Shown: piece by piece, positions 42,494 to 50,891 of the stretch
How positions within the stretch are numbered: position 1 is the stretch's first letter
Layout of the letters: every line of letters starts with the position of its first letter
Assembly (NCBI RefSeq): GCF_000829375.1
Contig: NZ_AP014624.1
Coordinates: 4,030,001 to 4,094,000 of the forward strand
Reading direction: 5' to 3'
From: Chryseobacterium sp. StRB126
GTDB taxonomy: Bacteria > Bacteroidota > Bacteroidia > Flavobacteriales > Weeksellaceae
DNA: 64,000 nucleotides
Translations under genes and position numbers: made by a program
The notes under the pieces: generated by a model
What the model was told of the DNA's origin: nothing
The model's database searches: none
The model's input: the letters and a program-made list of their open reading frames with translations, nothing else

Positions 42494-43921
42494 ATGAACT
42501 TCATCAGGGATATCTTTTTAAAAAATCACAGAATATTTATATATCTATTTATTGCAATTTCCTTAAGTAATTGTGAGAAAAAAATCGATATCCGGAAAAT
42601 CGATAATGCCTTACTTACAAAAAATGAAAAGCTAAGGCTGGAAGGAAAAGAGACAGAGCTCATCGCTTTGAATACCGAAATCATCAGACAGTCAAAAGAA
42701 GGAGGATATTCAAGAGGAGAAGCCTTAGGATACATCAATCTTGCCAATACTTATGGTATGATGGGAAAGTATAAAACCAGCCATGAATATCTGAAATCGG
42801 CAGAAAAAATCGTCATCCGGCTTAATGATAATTTTCTTTACGCTAAGCTTTATCATGAATATGGCCAAGTCAATTATGTTACAGGACTCGTTAATACAGC
42901 ATTAAGTTACAATGCAAAAGCCATTCGTTATGGAAAAAAACTGGATGAAAAAGGATGGTTATTGGGCAATATGTATGAGCAGAGAGCTGATTTTATTTCT
43001 TCTACTTATAAAGACTCTGCATTAATTTACTGTCACAGAGGATTCAGTCTGGACCCTTCTGCCATCAATGCTTCTTTGATCGGGAATTATCATTTACAAC
43101 AAACCAAAAATCTTGATTCCGCCACTTTCTACAATAATAAAGCACTATTACTTCTTAAAGATACTGAATATGGAACGGTAAGACAAGGCATCATTTACTA
43201 TTTTTATGCTGACCTTCTTTCTGAAAAAAAGGAGTTTGAAAAAGCATTGGATTTTTATAAAAAAGCAGCAGATATTTTAGTTAAAACAAAAAGGATCAAC
43301 AAATTACCAGATCTTTACAGACGGATAGCTTTTGTTTACGAAAGTCTCAACAACGAGAAAATGGAAGCCACCTATACTTCCAAGTCCGAGGAATTGGATC
43401 AGAAACTAAAAGTATCAGGAAATGAAGCCATTGATCTTTCCCTGAGTGAAATCATTGAACAAAAAAACAAGGATAATATTAACCTTATTTTCATTTTCAT
43501 TGGAGTCTTTGTTCTCATTGTTGGAGCTGTTTTATTTTTAATTATCAGAACCAGAAAATATAAAAAAGAAGACAAAAACTCTAGAAAACCGAATACTGCA
43601 ACTTTTCCTTCAAAAGAAAGGATCTCTAAGGAAGATTTCACAGAGTTATTAGAGCTTGCCAAGAGTAATGATCTTAAGTTCATTAAGAGATTTGAAGAGA
43701 TTAATCCCAGTTTATTTCAGAATATTTTAAAAATCAATCCGCAGCTAACAAAATCTGAGTTGGCTTTATGTGCGATGATCTGGATTGGTTTTTCATCGAA
43801 AGATATTGCTGACTTTACTTTTATACAGCACAGATCTGTACAAACCAAAAAAGGCCGACTCAGAAAAAAACTTAATATTTCTTCAGAAACGGATCTGTAC
43901 AGCTTTTTAACTTCCCTCTAG
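42494..43921 (+). CDS. TPR sensor-regulator with membrane anchor and HTH, second copy
   Basis: 475 aa, same layout as the 2642-4066 product. An N-terminal hydrophobic signal with a Cys (AISLSNC) suggests a lipoprotein or signal anchor. TPR-like helices occupy about 60-310 (GEALGYINLANTYGMMGKYKTSHEYLKSAE in parts). The membrane span is at about 328-352 (LIFIFIGVFVLIVGAVLFLII). The C-terminal HTH is LALCAMIWIGFSSKDIADFTF then HRSVQTKKGRLRKKLN. The HTH region aligns with the first copy (CAL-FSNKEIA versus CAM-FSSKDIA). It is convergent with the secreted-protein operon 44690-46274, the likely target by analogy. Confidence 0.8.
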   Translation: MNFIRDIFLKNHRIFIYLFIAISLSNCEKKIDIRKIDNALLTKNEKLRLEGKETELIALNTEIIRQSKEGGYSRGEALGYINLANTYGMMGKYKTSHEYLKSAEKIVIRLNDNFLYAKLYHEYGQVNYVTGLVNTALSYNAKAIRYGKKLDEKGWLLGNMYEQRADFISSTYKDSALIYCHRGFSLDPSAINASLIGNYHLQQTKNLDSATFYNNKALLLLKDTEYGTVRQGIIYYFYADLLSEKKEFEKALDFYKKAADILVKTKRINKLPDLYRRIAFVYESLNNEKMEATYTSKSEELDQKLKVSGNEAIDLSLSEIIEQKNKDNINLIFIFIGVFVLIVGAVLFLIIRTRKYKKEDKNSRKPNTATFPSKERISKEDFTELLELAKSNDLKFIKRFEEINPSLFQNILKINPQLTKSELALCAMIWIGFSSKDIADFTFIQHRSVQTKKGRLRKKLNISSETDLYSFLTSL

Positions 43922-44360
43922 CTTTTTTGAAATTTTACCAACCTAACTAACCCTTAAAAAGGTTGATAATTCATTAAAACTTTATCCTATTAATAATATC
44001 CATTACATGATGTTAACTCTGTAAGAATTTTTTTATAAAAAAAAAAAACTGATATTAAGATAAAAAAGTGATCCTTCATTGAAGGGTTTTCAATTTTTAT
44101 TTTGCAAAAATAGTTTTTACATTTCCACAAAAACAAAACATAATACAATGAAAATCAATTAAATACATAAAAAGTCGTAGCTGTAGTGTAGCTATGTCGT
44201 ATGTTGTTTTTTGGAGATACTTATCATTATTGAATATGTTTGTAATGTTAAAAAGATAAACTCCTTACAATATTAAAAACACCACCAAAAAACATATATA
44301 TACAATCTCCCCCTTTGCAACTAATTTAATTATAATCTAACAAAGGTATTAAGAACACAA

Positions 44361-44516
44361 ATGATGAAAAATCCAGAAGGGGTGAGATTTATTTTACAAA
44401 CTAAACAAATAATATTAACTAAAAACACAAATAAAAAAGAGGCCTATTTAACACAACATTCTACGATGAAAAATAATCTCAGAATTATCATAATACATCT
44501 TTTCATAGAAAACTGA
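44361..44516 (+). CDS. Candidate small protein (51 codons)
   Basis: Frame from ATG 44361 (MMKNPEGVRFIL...) to TGA at 44514-44516. It is rich in Lys, Asn and Ile, ending NNLRIIIIHLFIEN, with no signal or family. The only support is the perfect hairpin terminator 32 bp after the stop. The DNA is AT-rich enough for such frames to occur by chance, so it may equally be noncoding RNA. Confidence 0.25.
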   Translation: MMKNPEGVRFILQTKQIILTKNTNKKEAYLTQHSTMKNNLRIIIIHLFIEN

Positions 44517-44547
44517 GAATATTACAATTTATATTATTTGTTTAACT

Positions 44548-44586
44548 GAGAGATTACATTTGAGAAGTTGTAATCTCTCTTTTTAT
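44548..44586 (+). terminator. Strong plus-strand terminator with no annotated upstream gene
   Basis: Perfect 11-bp arms GAGAGATTACA / TGTAATCTCTC, 10-nt loop, then TTTTTAT. It lies about 630 bp beyond the TPR gene and would also receive transcripts from the opposite direction ending at 44690. Confidence 0.75.
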
Positions 44587-44689
44587 AATAATAACTATAA
44601 AAAACAGCAGTACATATTCATATACTACTGTTTCAACACACATTATAAACTTATATACACCGGTTTCCCGGAAATTATTTCATTCTAGG

Positions 44690-45205
44690 TTATTTCCAGT
44701 AACTCCAGACTGATCCATCAAATACTGCTAATGCTTTACTAGTTGTATCATAACACATCATTCCAGGATAGGGATTCTTTACATTGAGATGAGGTGTTGC
44801 AATCTGAGGAAGAATCATTGCCTTATCCGGAGATTCCAATACCAATACTCCATCTGCAGTACTGGATGATGCACCGATAACTACTCCTTTACCTTGTACT
44901 GCAGAATTGTTCGTAATAATAGCGCTTGAGCTGCCGGTATCAGATAAAAGCCTCCATGCATCATTCTCGTACACTTTTATTTTATTGTCAGTTACATCAA
45001 AAACAAATGTTCCGTTCACCAGAGAGCCGGTTGGAACACCAAAGGTTGCAGGAAGGATTAATCCTTTTGTATTTCCTGATACATTATTAAAATCCAGAAC
45101 TGTACTGTTACCATCTACCGTTTGTTTACCAATTGCTACCTGCGCAATAGAAAAGTTAAAAATAACTAAGGCAACGGCTATGCCTATATTTTTTATATTT
45201 TTCAT
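44690..45205 (-). CDS. Secreted protein with C-terminal GMMCYD/FDG module
   Basis: 171 aa from ATG 45203-45205 (MKNIKNIGIAVALVIFNFSIAQ), a standard signal peptide; a longer in-frame start is rejected because it begins inside the preceding gene. The mature start VAIGKQTVDG and the C-terminal DKAMILPQIATPHLN...PGMMCYDTTSKALAVFDGSVWSYW match the 663-1193 product closely, while the middle differs (GVVIGASSSTADGVLVLE). It follows the 349-aa gene by 19 bp in one operon. Function not known; exported, perhaps on the surface. Confidence 0.8.
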   Translation of the reverse strand: MKNIKNIGIAVALVIFNFSIAQVAIGKQTVDGNSTVLDFNNVSGNTKGLILPATFGVPTGSLVNGTFVFDVTDNKIKVYENDAWRLLSDTGSSSAIITNNSAVQGKGVVIGASSSTADGVLVLESPDKAMILPQIATPHLNVKNPYPGMMCYDTTSKALAVFDGSVWSYWK

Positions 45206-45224
45206 CCTTTTATTAATTTTTAGA

Positions 45225-46274
45225 TTAATCATTACAGCTTCTCTCTACACACTTCCACTCAATACCGTTGTAAAGCTTCACACATCTATCCTGAAGATCA
45301 TACAAGAGCATTCCTTCTTTTGGGTTAGCAATTGCATCTCCTGGCTGGGGAGTCTGGCTTACGTGCTGAACTCTTGTAACTACAAAACCCTTATCTTTAG
45401 CTTCCAGAGTAACGAAACCGTTTGGAACATTTTCAGGCCAAGTGTTATTTTTCTGCTGAATGGTAATTCCGAATTTGGTAAATCCGTTAGGAGTTCCTGT
45501 AGCCCCTGGCTTTGTACAGAATGAATCTACATTATCAATAATTGTTGGTGCATTACCACAGGTTAATTTATCATCAGACAATCCATTTGGCCAAAGAGAT
45601 GGACATGTTGCAGATGTTGCATTAGGACCACAGAAACTTGTATTTCCCATACCAAGTCCTAACACATTTCCCATAGCAATAGCTACAATTTGGCTGTCAT
45701 TACCGATTACACCACCTCCACCACTTACATCAGCTTTCGCAATACAATAAGCTTTGCCGGTAGGAATCCCGATATATTTGACAGATGGATACGTTGTAGA
45801 CTGTTGGGTAAATGTTCCACAAATTTCTACAACACTGTTGGTTCCCATTTCTATGGTAGAAGTTGACCCTGGGAAGGCACCAAAAAAAGTAGGATCTTCC
45901 TGAACCACCGAACCTACAAGAGACAAAAATGATTTAGTTCCTAATTTAATTTTTGAATCCTTTTGAGAATTAAATGCTCCTACTGTAACAGTACCTGTAG
46001 ATTTTACACTTGCACCATCACCAATCTCCAGAATACCATTAACCTGAATACTGACGGATTGTAATTGACCAGACTGAATAATGAGTATTGCACCATTTGG
46101 AATGTTAATATTAGTCCCTACAGCAAGATTCCCATTAAGACAATAGGTTATTCCACTTATCATCGGCTGCCCCGTGTAGGGGGTACATGTCTGGGCATGG
46201 GCAACACCATAAAAAGCAATCATTAACAAAAAAAATATCTTTTTATTAAAATTGAAAAAATTTAAATTATTCAT
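45225..46274 (-). CDS. Secreted Cys-containing beta-rich protein with GMLLYD module
   Basis: 349 aa with a signal peptide (LLMIAFYGVAHAQ). The N-terminal half has repeats of short beta strands (ISIQVNGILEIGDGASVKST..., TVTVGAFNSQK, NIPNGAILIIQSGQL) as in a beta-helix or autotransporter-like fold. Many Cys follow (TCGNAP, SFCTKPG, SFCGPN). The C-terminus carries the same kind of module as its neighbours: LEAKDKGFVVTRV...EGMLLYD...VKLYNGIEWKCV. It is first in its operon. The module and the export signal suggest a surface-located structural or adhesive protein. Confidence 0.75.
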   Translation of the reverse strand: MNNLNFFNFNKKIFFLLMIAFYGVAHAQTCTPYTGQPMISGITYCLNGNLAVGTNINIPNGAILIIQSGQLQSVSIQVNGILEIGDGASVKSTGTVTVGAFNSQKDSKIKLGTKSFLSLVGSVVQEDPTFFGAFPGSTSTIEMGTNSVVEICGTFTQQSTTYPSVKYIGIPTGKAYCIAKADVSGGGGVIGNDSQIVAIAMGNVLGLGMGNTSFCGPNATSATCPSLWPNGLSDDKLTCGNAPTIIDNVDSFCTKPGATGTPNGFTKFGITIQQKNNTWPENVPNGFVTLEAKDKGFVVTRVQHVSQTPQPGDAIANPKEGMLLYDLQDRCVKLYNGIEWKCVERSCND

Positions 46275-46683
46275 ATATATTTAAGCTTAATTAACGAATT
46301 ATTCATATTTTAATGATAAATATGTATTTTTTTCGCATCATCGAACCCCCTACCCTACAATTAATATACCAAACTTCACTACTCTTTTAAACAACAATAT
46401 AGTACTGTACCGAAATTCATTTTTGTTACTTTTTTTATTACAGCATTAGATTTCGTAACAAAAAAAAAAAACAATTCATTGATAACCATTTGTTTAAATA
46501 AATTAAATACATTTAACAATAGTGTTGATCCACGGGAAAAATCCTAAAGAATATTGATGGTTTTAAATCCCTTTGCCTATTCAAAAGATCATTTCATTGG
46601 AAAAATAATTCTGAACAGCCTTTCCTGATAAGAAGTATAGACAATACATATAGTCTGCTCTATACAATTTGTATTAAAAAGCG
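46275..46683. other. Noncoding gap with an inverted repeat
   Basis: No gene seen. TTTTTGTTAC near 46422-46431 and GTAACAAAAA near 46456-46465 form a loose inverted repeat. It should contain the promoter of the secreted-protein operon and the upstream region of mnmE. Confidence 0.35.
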
Positions 46684-46691
46684 TAAATTTG
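46684..46691 (+). promoter_or_regulatory. -7 box for mnmE, leaderless arrangement
   Basis: TAAATTTG ends only 4 bp before the mnmE ATG at 46696, so the transcript would start at or near the start codon. No TTTG at the usual -33 spacing is evident. Confidence 0.5.
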
Positions 46692-46695
46692 CACC

Positions 46696-48081
46696 ATGAA
46701 TAACGATACTATTTGTGCGCTGGCTACAGCCAATGGAATAGGTGCTTTAGGCATTATCCGGGTTTCCGGAAATGATGTTTTACCCATAGTTCAGAAAAGT
46801 TTTCCGGCAAAAAAGCTTGAAAAACAAAAATCACATACCATCCACTACGGTTATTTTATGGATGGTGAAGAAGCTATTGATGAAATCATGCTTTCCATTT
46901 TCCTTGCACCAAAAAGTTTCACTACAGAAAATTCTGTTGAAATTGCTTTTCACGGTTCACCACATATCGGAAAACGCATTCTTGAAACGCTTATTAAAAA
47001 CGGAGCAAGAATGGCTAAAGCTGGAGAATTTACCCTTCGTGCTTTTATCAATGGAAGAATTGACCTTTCGCAGGCAGAAGCTATTGCTGATGTAATTGCA
47101 TCTGAAAATGAAGCTTCCAGAAAAGTAGCCATTAACCAATTAAAAGGTGGAATTACTAATGAAATATCGTTATTAAGAACTGATCTTTTGAATTTTGTTT
47201 CTCTTATTGAATTAGAATTGGATTTCGCAGAGGAAGATGTAGAATTTGCTGACAGAACTGCTTTAAGTGGGCTATTGGATAAGATCGATGTAAAATTAAA
47301 GTCTCTTATTGAGAGTTTTCAATATGGAAATGCCATTAAAAATGGTACTGCTGTTGCGATCATCGGGAAACCTAATGCAGGAAAATCTACGCTTCTTAAT
47401 GCTTTATTGAAAGAGGAAAGAGCTATTGTAAGTAATATTGCCGGAACAACAAGGGACACTATTGAGGAAATCCTTCATATTAAAGGACATGCTTTCCGTC
47501 TGATTGATACTGCCGGTTTGCGTGAAACAGTAGATGAAATTGAGGCCATTGGGGTGAAAAAAGCTAAGGAAAAGGTAGAAAATGCCAATATTTTAGTCTA
47601 TCTGGCTGATGCTGCTACTGAAGATTTCTCTGAGGACATTGAAATGATTCAGTCTTTGCTAAGAGCAGATTTGAAATTAATTATATGTGCTACTAAAATT
47701 GACGAGGTTACTCCTACAAAATACGAAACGGTAGAAAATATTTTCAGAAAGGCTATTTCGCACGAATTTGATTTCATCAAAATTTCTGCTGTTGAAAACC
47801 AGAATATCCAGGATCTTAAGAATGAATTATCTTCTTATGTAGAGCAATTAAAATCGGAAGAAAATAACGTGGTTATCACCAATCAACGTCATTTCGAAGC
47901 TTTACAAAAATCTTTAGATGCCGTAAACAAGGTAAAAGAAGCTATTTCTATCCAGATTTCTACAGAATTACTGGCTTATGAGTTAAGAAATGCGTTAGAG
48001 CACCTTGGTGAGATTTCCGGTGAGGTTACGAATGATGAAGTGCTGGGGAATATTTTCTCTAAGTTTTGTATCGGCAAATAG
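46696..48081 (+). CDS. mnmE: tRNA U34 modification GTPase MnmE
   Basis: 461 aa. N-terminal folate-binding domain (TICALATANGIGALGIIRVSGND, then EIAFHGSPHIGKRILE and GEFTLRAFINGRIDLSQAEAIADVI, with the usual C-rich-type motif absent as in the family). The GTPase domain has G1 GKPNAGKST near residue 224, G2/G3 with IAGTTRDT and LIDTAGLR, and G4 CATKID. The C-terminus ends FSKFCIGK, where the final Cys lies in the conserved FCIGK used in tRNA modification. With MnmG it makes the 5-carboxymethylaminomethyl group on wobble uridines. A decayed integrase lies directly downstream. Confidence 0.95.
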   Translation: MNNDTICALATANGIGALGIIRVSGNDVLPIVQKSFPAKKLEKQKSHTIHYGYFMDGEEAIDEIMLSIFLAPKSFTTENSVEIAFHGSPHIGKRILETLIKNGARMAKAGEFTLRAFINGRIDLSQAEAIADVIASENEASRKVAINQLKGGITNEISLLRTDLLNFVSLIELELDFAEEDVEFADRTALSGLLDKIDVKLKSLIESFQYGNAIKNGTAVAIIGKPNAGKSTLLNALLKEERAIVSNIAGTTRDTIEEILHIKGHAFRLIDTAGLRETVDEIEAIGVKKAKEKVENANILVYLADAATEDFSEDIEMIQSLLRADLKLIICATKIDEVTPTKYETVENIFRKAISHEFDFIKISAVENQNIQDLKNELSSYVEQLKSEENNVVITNQRHFEALQKSLDAVNKVKEAISIQISTELLAYELRNALEHLGEISGEVTNDEVLGNIFSKFCIGK

Positions 48082-48106
48082 AATACACAAAAACCTGATA
48101 AACAAC

Positions 48107-48157
48107 AAGTTGCATATTTTAACGTTATTTATATAACGTATTGATTTAATGCAACTT
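48107..48157. repeat. Nested inverted repeats after mnmE
   Basis: Outer arms AAGTTGCAT (48107-48115) and ATGCAACTT (48149-48157) enclose inner arms ACGTTAT (48122-48128) and ATAACGT (48133-48139), all perfect. They begin 26 bp past the mnmE stop. They may act as a terminator or integrase core/arm sites. Confidence 0.6.
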
Positions 48158-48179
48158 ATGTGATTTTGGAGTTTTTAAT

Positions 48180-48235
48180 GCTCAAATTTTTGTCCCTTTT
48201 CTTGTCCCTTTGACATTAAAGCACAAAATTTGAGC
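48180..48235. repeat. Inverted repeat with TTGTCCCTTT direct repeats
   Basis: GCTCAAATTTT (48180-48190) and AAAATTTGAGC (48225-48235) are perfect inverted arms. Between them are two direct copies of TTGTCCCTTT in 48190-48212. The combination looks like an attachment or integrase-binding region rather than a terminator. Confidence 0.5.
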
Positions 48236-48621
48236 AAAAGAAAATGGAATGGCTATAGAATTCCTTGCCCTAAAATAATCCAATGGTTATTAAGTGATCC
48301 TTAAAGAGGACTAGTGGATTCTATATACCCTTAATTTGGAGAAATTATTGTTTTATAAACTCCATCGCTTGACTATTTTTAAAAATTGTAATCAATTTAA
48401 AAACTTCCAATTTCATCCGGATGAGCTAAAAAACTAAATTTTAGAGTTATTTTTCACAGGGAAATAAATACACTTTCTTTTACTTTCATATTCATTCTTT
48501 TATTTGATTTACAGCAACTTACGTAAATTTTGTTTTTTTCTTATTAAGCTCTATTTTCTATATTTATACACCTTTGTACACCTCAAAAGAGGCAAGGTAT
48601 ACAACTACTAAATAAACCGAT
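48236..48621. other. Noncoding gap before the integrase remnant
   Basis: AT-rich, no gene, no clear promoter or repeat recognised apart from the flanking repeats. Confidence 0.4.
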
Positions 48622-49749
48622 ATGTTAATTACGCTAAAGCAGAGAAAATTGAGTAACGGAAGATTAAGCCTTTATGTAGAATATTACAAAGGTTCTAATA
48701 TTGATGATAATGGAAAACGTCTTCATGTAAGAGACTTTGAGTATTTAAAAATATATCTTCATCAAAACCCTAAAACTCCCGTCGAAAAAAAAGAGAATAA
48801 AGAAAACCAAAAACTGGCGTAAAACATTTTAGCAATTCGGAAAGCTGAATTTGTTCAAGGTAAATTTAAAATTAGGAATGCTGCTAAAGACAAGAAAAAA
48901 TTTTTGGATTACTTTTCTGAAAAAACATAAGAAAAAGTAAATTCTGTGAATAATTATGGGAACTGGACTTCTACCCTAGTACATCTAAAAAAGGTAATTC
49001 CTCAAAATTTACTTTTTGAAGAAATTGACGAAAACTTTATTAAAAAAGTAAAGAACTATATTGATAATGAAGCCAAAACTAAAAGCGATCTACCATTATC
49101 TCTTAACTCAAATATTCTTATTTCAATAAATTCAAGGCATCTTTAAGAAGGGCATTTGATGAAGGTTATTTATCCAAAAGCAGCCACAATAAAATCCTTT
49201 GAACAGTCGGAAAGTCAGCGCGAGTATCTTACACATAGCGAATTACAAAAACTTGCAAATACTGTTTGCAAATATGAAGTTTTGAAAAAAGCCTTTATTT
49301 TTTCATGCCTCAACGGCTTGAGATGGTCTGATATCAATATGCTGGTATGGTCTGAAATTCGTGATGAAGATGGTGTGAGCAGAATCAACTTTCACCAAAA
49401 GAAGACGGACAGAGTTGAATATCTTTACATCTCTAAGCAGGCAAGGCAAATCTTAGGTGAGAGAAAGTCACCACAGGAACGAGTTTTTAAAGGATTAAAA
49501 TATGGTGTTGTATTTAACAATGAAATCGTCCGATGGTGCAATAGAGCAGAAATATCTAAACATATCACTTTTCACAGTGCTAGACATACCAATGCTGAAT
49601 TGCTATTGGAGAACGGAGCGGATATATATACTGTTTCTAAAAGACTTGGTCATAGAGAGATCAGAACCACTGCCATTTATGCTAAAATCGTTGATCAGAA
49701 AATGAAAGAAGCAGCTGAGATAATACCTCAATTAGATATCGAAATTTAG
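48622..49749 (+). pseudogene. Decayed tyrosine recombinase (integrase)
   Basis: The frame reads as a Bacteroidota tyrosine integrase but is broken. Segment 1 (48622-48822) has the N-terminal DUF/arm-binding part (LITLKQRKLSNGRLSLYVEYYKG). In-frame stops follow at 48820-48822 and near 48929, the coding sequence continuing between them as NILAIRKAEFVQGKFK. A core-binding part runs to about 49110, then one frame change gives SYFNKFKASLRRAFDEGYLS, and a second restores the original frame at the last segment (49156-49749). That segment keeps the catalytic set: Arg in LNGLRWSD, His-x-x-Arg in FHSARHTNA, His in RLGHRE, and Tyr in TAIYAKI. The integrase is therefore inactive, though the catalytic domain is intact. 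Its position just after mnmE suggests an element that entered at the mnmE 3' end. Confidence 0.85.
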
Positions 49750-49941
49750 ACAATTTTTAAATAATATTTAAAAAGTAATTCATTTTATTCGGGTGTTGTC
49801 AATTTGCAGCGATATCATCCATAAAAATATTTTTTCAGTGTATTTAATTTATTGAGCCATCATAGATTGGCCATATTGTAAGAATCTTTAAGTTATCATT
49901 TAACGTATAAGGCTAACGTCATAATTTTTTGTGCACTTTTG

Positions 49942-49994
49942 TTTGCGTATCCAAACAAAGGTATATATCTTTGCAACATACTAACTAGTATGTT
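49942..49994 (+). promoter_or_regulatory. Promoter and palindromic operator of tetR1
   Basis: TTTG near 49942-49945, about 20 bp spacer, TATCTTTG at 49966-49973. Immediately downstream, 49975-49994 is a perfect palindrome AACATACTA-AC-TAGTATGTT that ends 2 bp before the tetR1 ATG. This predicts autoregulation. Confidence 0.7.
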
Positions 49995-49996
49995 TT

Positions 49997-50584
49997 ATGA
50001 CCAGAGCAGAAATTACGAGATCTAATATTTTAAAGAGTGCTTTGATGCTCACCTACAGGCAGGGGTATCAAGCAACAAGCATCGATGAGATCTTGGAAAA
50101 AACTCAAGTTACCAAAGGCGCTTTCTATTATCATTTTCGTAACAAAAATGAAATGGGTATGGCACTTATCAGTGAGGCCTTAAACAATGAGATATTACCT
50201 TTCATAGAAAAATCACTTTCCAAAGGAACGGACTTTAAGAAAAACATGTATCAGATGATGCATAGTTTACTATTAGAACATCCATTCATGAATGCCGCAA
50301 ATGGATGTCCGACCGTTAATCTAATTCAGGAAATGGCACCTCTGTCGGATGCATTTCACAAGGCTCTCCTAAAGTCATTAAATAAATGGCGAAAGGCAAT
50401 TGAAGACGAGATAATAAGATGTCAAACGGCCGGTCAGCTACGTTTGGATCATGATGCAAAAAAGATTGCAATTCATATTCTGACTCAATATCATGGTGTA
50501 AGAAATATGGGAAAGATATTGGGAAAGAAGTACTATTATACATTTCTCAAAGAGTTTAAAATTTATATAGATTCATTAGACTAA
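49997..50584 (+). CDS. TetR-family repressor 1
   Basis: 195 aa. N-terminal HTH: ILKSALMLTYRQGYQATSIDEILEKTQVTKGAFYYHFRNKNEMG, with recognition part VTKGAFYYHF. The C-terminal ligand domain has NAANGCPTVNLIQEMAP with a central Cys and the shared GCP motif also found in the second TetR. It lies upstream of RND system 2 with a 307-bp gap, and its own promoter carries a TetR-type operator, as does the pump promoter. It is probably the local repressor of the pump; ligand not known. Confidence 0.9.
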   Translation: MTRAEITRSNILKSALMLTYRQGYQATSIDEILEKTQVTKGAFYYHFRNKNEMGMALISEALNNEILPFIEKSLSKGTDFKKNMYQMMHSLLLEHPFMNAANGCPTVNLIQEMAPLSDAFHKALLKSLNKWRKAIEDEIIRCQTAGQLRLDHDAKKIAIHILTQYHGVRNMGKILGKKYYYTFLKEFKIYIDSLD

Positions 50585-50665
50585 ATTTATAATTATGCAC
50601 AAGATTTCTTCATTCCTAAACATTTTCTTAGATCGAAAAATTAATACTCCAACATAAAGATTTTT

Positions 50666-50698
50666 TTTGCAACAAAAACATACCAATTAGTATGTTTG
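50666..50698 (+). promoter_or_regulatory. Promoter and operator of RND system 2
   Basis: Operator AACATACCA-AT-TAGTATGTT (50677-50696) differs from the tetR1 site at one arm position plus the 2-bp spacer. It overlaps a perfect -7 box TATGTTTG (50691-50698); TTTG at 50666-50669 serves as -33. A bound TetR would block transcription. The 5' leader would be about 190 nt. Confidence 0.65.
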
Positions 50699-50891
50699 AT
50701 TTTAACGAAGTAATCTTTTTTAGATACTGTCTAATTCAAAATAATGGGTATTCAATATGGGTGTTCAAACCACAACAGAAAAAATTATATACAACTCAAA
50801 AATAACAATTACAAATGTCGATTATGAACCATAAATCAGATTTTAATTGTCAAAAATTTATACAATTTCAAATATTCTAATAAATAATTTC

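Larger units (their letters stand above)
43922..44689. other. Noncoding gap with a candidate small transcript
   Basis: Holds a candidate terminator near 44072-44100 (CCTTC/GAAGG with T-rich tail) for the TPR gene, a 51-codon plus-strand ORF at 44361-44516, and a strong plus-strand terminator hairpin at 44548-44586. Otherwise AT-rich with poly-A runs. No known RNA family recognised. Confidence 0.4.
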
